The notes under the pieces were generated by a model. The model made no database searches. It worked only from the letters and a program-made list of their open reading frames with translations, and was not told the DNA's origin. Of a stretch of 64,000 nt of DNA, positions 58,851 through 64,000 are shown piece after piece. The stretch's first letter is position 1. Each line of letters starts with the position of its first letter. Position numbers and translations under genes: made by a program. Source of the stretch: Gryllotalpicola daejeonensis. Lineage in GTDB: Bacteria; Actinomycetota; Actinomycetes; Actinomycetales; Microbacteriaceae. The stretch is taken from the NCBI RefSeq assembly GCF_039538145.1, contig NZ_BAABBV010000002.1:248001-312000 (forward strand), in the 5' to 3' direction.

Positions 58851-59441
58851 TCAGAGCCGCAGCAGGCTGACCGCGGGCAGCGCGATGATGCGGTGCTCGA
58901 GCACGCTCGACGCGCGGCGCGCCGCACCCCGCTCATGCACCGCGAGGTCGAGGTGATCGGCGCCGACCCGGTCGATCGTTCCGTGCACCGGTGCGGGCTC
59001 GGCGCGGCTCAGCACGTCGAGCGGCACGCGGCGCCGGGCGAGATCCCGCAGCACCACCCCGATGCCGATCTTGGCGGTGAGCGCCCCCTGCGCGGGCGGC
59101 GCCTGCTCAGGCATCCGCTCTCTGCTCGCCATCACCTGCGCCGACGACAACGCGACCGACGCGATCGCCGCGATCGGAACCACGCACCCGCCGCCGCCCG
59201 GCAGGTCTGCCGCGAGCCAGTCGCGGCCGACCGTCACCGGTGACACATCGATCGCGGAGCCATCGATGAGGCGCAACCGGATGCCTGCACCGGCGCGACC
59301 GGCAACGGAGGCCAACCGCTCGCGCAGGCTCGTGCGCGCCGCCCGCAGCCGCTCTTCCTCGCCGCGCTGCTGCGCGCCCTCTGCGGCCAGCTGGGACTCG
59401 AGCTGGGCCTCGAGATCGTCGAAGAGCAGGTCGAAGCGCAT
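58851..59441 (-). CDS. Conserved hypothetical protein
   Basis: 196 residues. An N-terminal acidic, heptad-like helix (FDDLEAQLESQLAAEGAQQRGEEERLRAARTSLRERL) looks like a coiled coil. The rest is a beta-rich domain with two similar strands-and-loop units (IRLRLIDGSAIDVSPVTVGRDWLAADL and PVHGTIDRVGADHLDLAVHERG), reminiscent of small barrel folds. No signal peptide or membrane segment. I do not recognise the family; it lies in the conserved Rv3219-Rv3241c-like neighbourhood. Confidence 0.8.
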   Translation of the reverse strand: MRFDLLFDDLEAQLESQLAAEGAQQRGEEERLRAARTSLRERLASVAGRAGAGIRLRLIDGSAIDVSPVTVGRDWLAADLPGGGGCVVPIAAIASVALSSAQVMASRERMPEQAPPAQGALTAKIGIGVVLRDLARRRVPLDVLSRAEPAPVHGTIDRVGADHLDLAVHERGAARRASSVLEHRIIALPAVSLLRL

Positions 59442-59515
59442 GCGCCGACGCTAGCCGCCCGCGTCACACGGCGAAAAAGTTATCAACAATCCAAGATTTT
59501 GCTGGCGCCGGGCGC

Positions 59516-59562
59516 GTGACCCGTGAAAGGGTCACAAGCACTCGACAAGACGAGCGTCGAGT
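59516..59562. promoter_or_regulatory. Two small inverted repeats upstream of the Rv3235-family gene
   Basis: GTGACCC/GGGTCAC (59516-59535, six-base loop) and ACTCGAC/GTCGAGT (59540-59562, nine-base loop), both perfect 7-base arms, follow an AT-rich stretch at 59474-59502 that could hold the promoter. They may be operators or leader hairpins. Confidence 0.4.
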
Positions 59563-59583
59563 CGCACTGGTTTTGGGGGAACG

Positions 59584-59991
59584 ATGGCGAACGCACAGCG
59601 CCAGGAACGCTTCGATGTCGACGACTACTTCGGGGTCCAGCGCACAGCCGATCTGCCCGACCCCGAGCCGCTCATCACGAACCTGACTCGCTGCGTGATC
59701 GAGATCCTGGCGGGGGCTCGCGAGCTCGAGCAGATCGCGCGGTGGATCAGCGACGAGGTCTACACGCGCCTGCAGCGACGGGTCAGCCTGGCTGCGCGGT
59801 CGCGAGCCCTCAAGCGCACTCCGGCGCAGCGGCCGCGGCTCACGATCCTGTCGATCCGCACCTTCGAGCCCGACGCGGGCATCGTCGAGGCGACCGTCAT
59901 CGTGCAGATGCCGCAGCGGGTGCGCGCCGTGGCGCTGCGCCTCGAAGGCCTCGACTCGCGCTGGCGCGCGACCTCGATCTCCGTGCTCTGA
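59584..59991 (+). CDS. Rv3235-family protein
   Basis: 135 residues. After a polar N-terminus (FDVDDYFGVQRTADLPDPEPLITNLTRCVIEILAGARELEQIARWISDEVY) comes a basic segment and a beta-strand domain (ILSIRTFEPDAGIVEATVIVQMPQRVRAVALRLEGLDSRWRATSISVL). This is the actinobacteria-specific Rv3235 family, always near secA1, with no known function. The ribosome site is GGGGGAACG. Rich in Arg, so nucleic-acid or membrane contact is possible but not shown. Confidence 0.88.
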   Translation: MANAQRQERFDVDDYFGVQRTADLPDPEPLITNLTRCVIEILAGARELEQIARWISDEVYTRLQRRVSLAARSRALKRTPAQRPRLTILSIRTFEPDAGIVEATVIVQMPQRVRAVALRLEGLDSRWRATSISVL

Positions 59992-60010
59992 CCGCGCGAG
60001 GTTCGCCGCC

Positions 60011-60193
60011 GCGCCCGTTCGGCTCGCCAGAGTGCCCGTTCGGCGCGGCGCTGGGGCCATCCGGCGCGCCACGGTCCCCGTCCCGCGGCCCACAGCGCCC
60101 ATTCGGCGCGGCCGTGCGCCCGTTTGGCGTGGTGCTGTGGCCGAACGGCACTTCTGCGTCCGAAGCAGCGGGCACAACTGCGCCGAACGGGCA
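60011..60193. repeat. Degenerate repeat cluster with palindrome family C, copy 2
   Basis: Four units of the form GCCCGTTCGGCGCGG at about 60012, 60034, 60099 and 60118 point one way. CCGAACGGCAC (60141) and GCGCCGAACGGGCAC (60180) point the other. Bases 60140-60193 align with palindrome C1 at 12781, sharing CCGAACGGC, CAGCGGGCACA and TGCGCC. It fills most of the 263-base convergent gap between the Rv3235-family gene and secA. Confidence 0.7.
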
Positions 60194-60254
60194 CCACGGC
60201 CGGTTCCTGTCAATCACCCGCGCGATTGCGGCGACGCGCGGGCGCGGGCGCTGA

Positions 60255-63071
<2,817 letters not shown>

Positions 63072-63163
63072 TGACGAACTCCACTTGTTCGGGACCGGGG
63101 AATCCTCGCAAGTCTAGACGCACGGGGTTAACGGGGCTCCCAGGCGGCGCACTGACACGAAAG

Positions 63164-63194
63164 GGGCGGCGGATGCCCCAGGCATCCGCCGCCC
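63164..63194 (-). terminator. Terminator of hpf
   Basis: Perfect 14-base arms GGGCGGCGGATGCC and GGCATCCGCCGCCC with a three-base loop, 15 bases after the hpf stop on the minus strand, followed there by CCTTTCGTG. It separates hpf from secA. Confidence 0.8.
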
Positions 63195-63208
63195 GAAATG
63201 GAAATGCG

Positions 63209-63910
63209 CTACTTGACGGACTCGAGCTTGCGCGCGGCGGTCGCGGCCTCTTGCAGCTCATCCGCGTTGTCGTCGAGCTGGATCACGCCGTAGTCCCAGC
63301 CCTTGCGGCGATAGACCACGCTCGGCCGGCCGGTCTCCGCGTCGATGAAGAGGTAGAAGTCGTGCCCGACGAGCTCCATGTAGTAGAGCGCGTCGTCGAC
63401 CGTCATCGGAACGGACGCGAAGGTCTTCGTGCGGATGACGACGGGGCAGTACTCGTCCTTCTCCTCCTCGGCGGCCTCGGACTGCACCGGAACCGCTCCG
63501 GTCGCGAGCTGGGTGAGCGTGTTGCCAGAGATCGGCGTCACGTCGGTCTGCGAGAACGCGCCGCTCGCCGCATCATGCAGCGAGGTCGGCCGGTGGGCGC
63601 CACCGCGGTGCACCTTGCGGCGGTCCTTCGCGCGACGCACGCGCTCGAGCAGCCGGCCGATGGCGATGTCGAAAGCCGCGTACTTGTCGCTGGCTGTCGC
63701 CTCTGCGCGAACCACCGGCCCACGCCCGACGAGCGTCAGCTCGACCCGATCATCCCCAGGCGTTCCGTTGCGCGCGGCGAGGCGGGACAGCTTGATCTCG
63801 AAGACAAGAGCTCGCTCGGCCAGGTGAGACACCTTCTCGGCCTTCTCGGTCACGTACTCGCGAAAACGGTCCGTGATCTGGGCGCCGCGTCCGACGATGT
63901 CGATTTCCAT
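63209..63910 (-). CDS. hpf: Long-form ribosome hibernation-promoting factor
   Basis: 233 residues from ATG 63910, with AGGAGG seven bases upstream. The N-terminal S30AE domain (1-105; MEIDIVGRGAQITDRFREYVTEKAEKV) occupies the mRNA/tRNA channel. A polar linker (about 110-165) leads to the C-terminal dimerisation domain (VVIRTKTFASVPMTVDDALYYMELVGHDFYLFID, GWDYGVIQLD) that links two 70S ribosomes into 100S particles. Its place upstream of secA matches Rv3241c-Rv3240c. In mycobacteria long HPFs are induced by stasis or hypoxia. Confidence 0.95.
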   Translation of the reverse strand: MEIDIVGRGAQITDRFREYVTEKAEKVSHLAERALVFEIKLSRLAARNGTPGDDRVELTLVGRGPVVRAEATASDKYAAFDIAIGRLLERVRRAKDRRKVHRGGAHRPTSLHDAASGAFSQTDVTPISGNTLTQLATGAVPVQSEAAEEEKDEYCPVVIRTKTFASVPMTVDDALYYMELVGHDFYLFIDAETGRPSVVYRRKGWDYGVIQLDDNADELQEAATAARKLESVK

Positions 63911-64000
63911 CGCAACCTCCTGTTCGCGGTGCGTTCCCTCCGACGTCGCCGGTGGGTGGAGCCGCACCTGCTATGTGCCGACCAACCTAGTTGCGGGCAC

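Noticed and set aside
60030..60254. Small minus-strand coding frames with repeated PNG/AEWALW-like peptides near secA
   Set aside because: The peptides come from the degenerate DNA repeats in the gap, appear in all frames, and lack a ribosome site or conserved start.

Overview
The window is GC-rich chromosomal DNA of an actinobacterium. The gene set is diagnostic: a WhiB1-type iron-sulfur regulator, a SigR/RsrA thiol-stress pair, a mycothiol-dependent maleylpyruvate isomerase, the fused oxoglutarate dehydrogenase Kgd, a PdtaS-type histidine kinase and an Rv3235-family protein. Codon use, frequent GTG starts with GTGA/ATGA overlaps, and dispersed intergenic palindromes suggest the family Microbacteriaceae; that placement is an inference. 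No phage, insertion sequence, transposase, CRISPR array, tRNA or rRNA was seen.

Layout. 0-10 kb: accessory transport and regulation: a cut-off EamA transporter, a frameshifted SDR gene beside its MmyB-like regulator, a VOC protein, a WYL regulator, a self-contained YtrA-like regulator/ABC exporter operon with a clear operator, two acetyltransferases and ung. 10-20.6 kb: acyl-CoA dehydrogenase, MFS transporter, SDR, membrane acyltransferase, metY-metX for direct methionine synthesis, and a three-gene signalling operon (kinase, kinase-like protein without catalytic residues, response regulator). 20.7-26.9 kb: a complete 3-hydroxybenzoate/gentisate operon (transporter, isomerase, hydrolase, dioxygenase, hydroxylase) divergent from an IclR regulator. 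27-31 kb: membrane proteins, an MFS pump, a thiamine-binding-type protein and a GT87-type protein. 30.7-37 kb: a copper amine oxidase cluster with two APC permeases, an IclR-like regulator and a Met-rich membrane protein. 37-45 kb: nnrD, HAD, old yellow enzyme, two CNNM/CorC membrane proteins, an orphan AbiEi-like protein and guaB1. 45-64 kb: conserved actinobacterial core (kgd, rsrA-sigR, aroA, rsgA, a LacI regulator, bcp, whiB1, pdtaS, CpaE/CpaB-like proteins, an Rv3235-family gene, secA, hpf), matching in gene content the M. tuberculosis region from whiB1 (Rv3219) to Rv3241c.

The most unusual signal is non-coding. Every gap longer than about 50 bases between convergent genes holds a 30-75 base inverted repeat. 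Apart from one ordinary hairpin at 20633, these belong to at least four sequence families (A-C and E), and a further hairpin (D) lies between tandem genes. Family A has four copies centred on CTCGGATCCGAG. Family E supplies the stop codon of two unrelated genes. Other notable points are a near-consensus SigR promoter upstream of sigR that would give an N-terminally extended sigma factor, a 15-base minisatellite inside a WYL regulator, and a His-rich tail on the copper amine oxidase.
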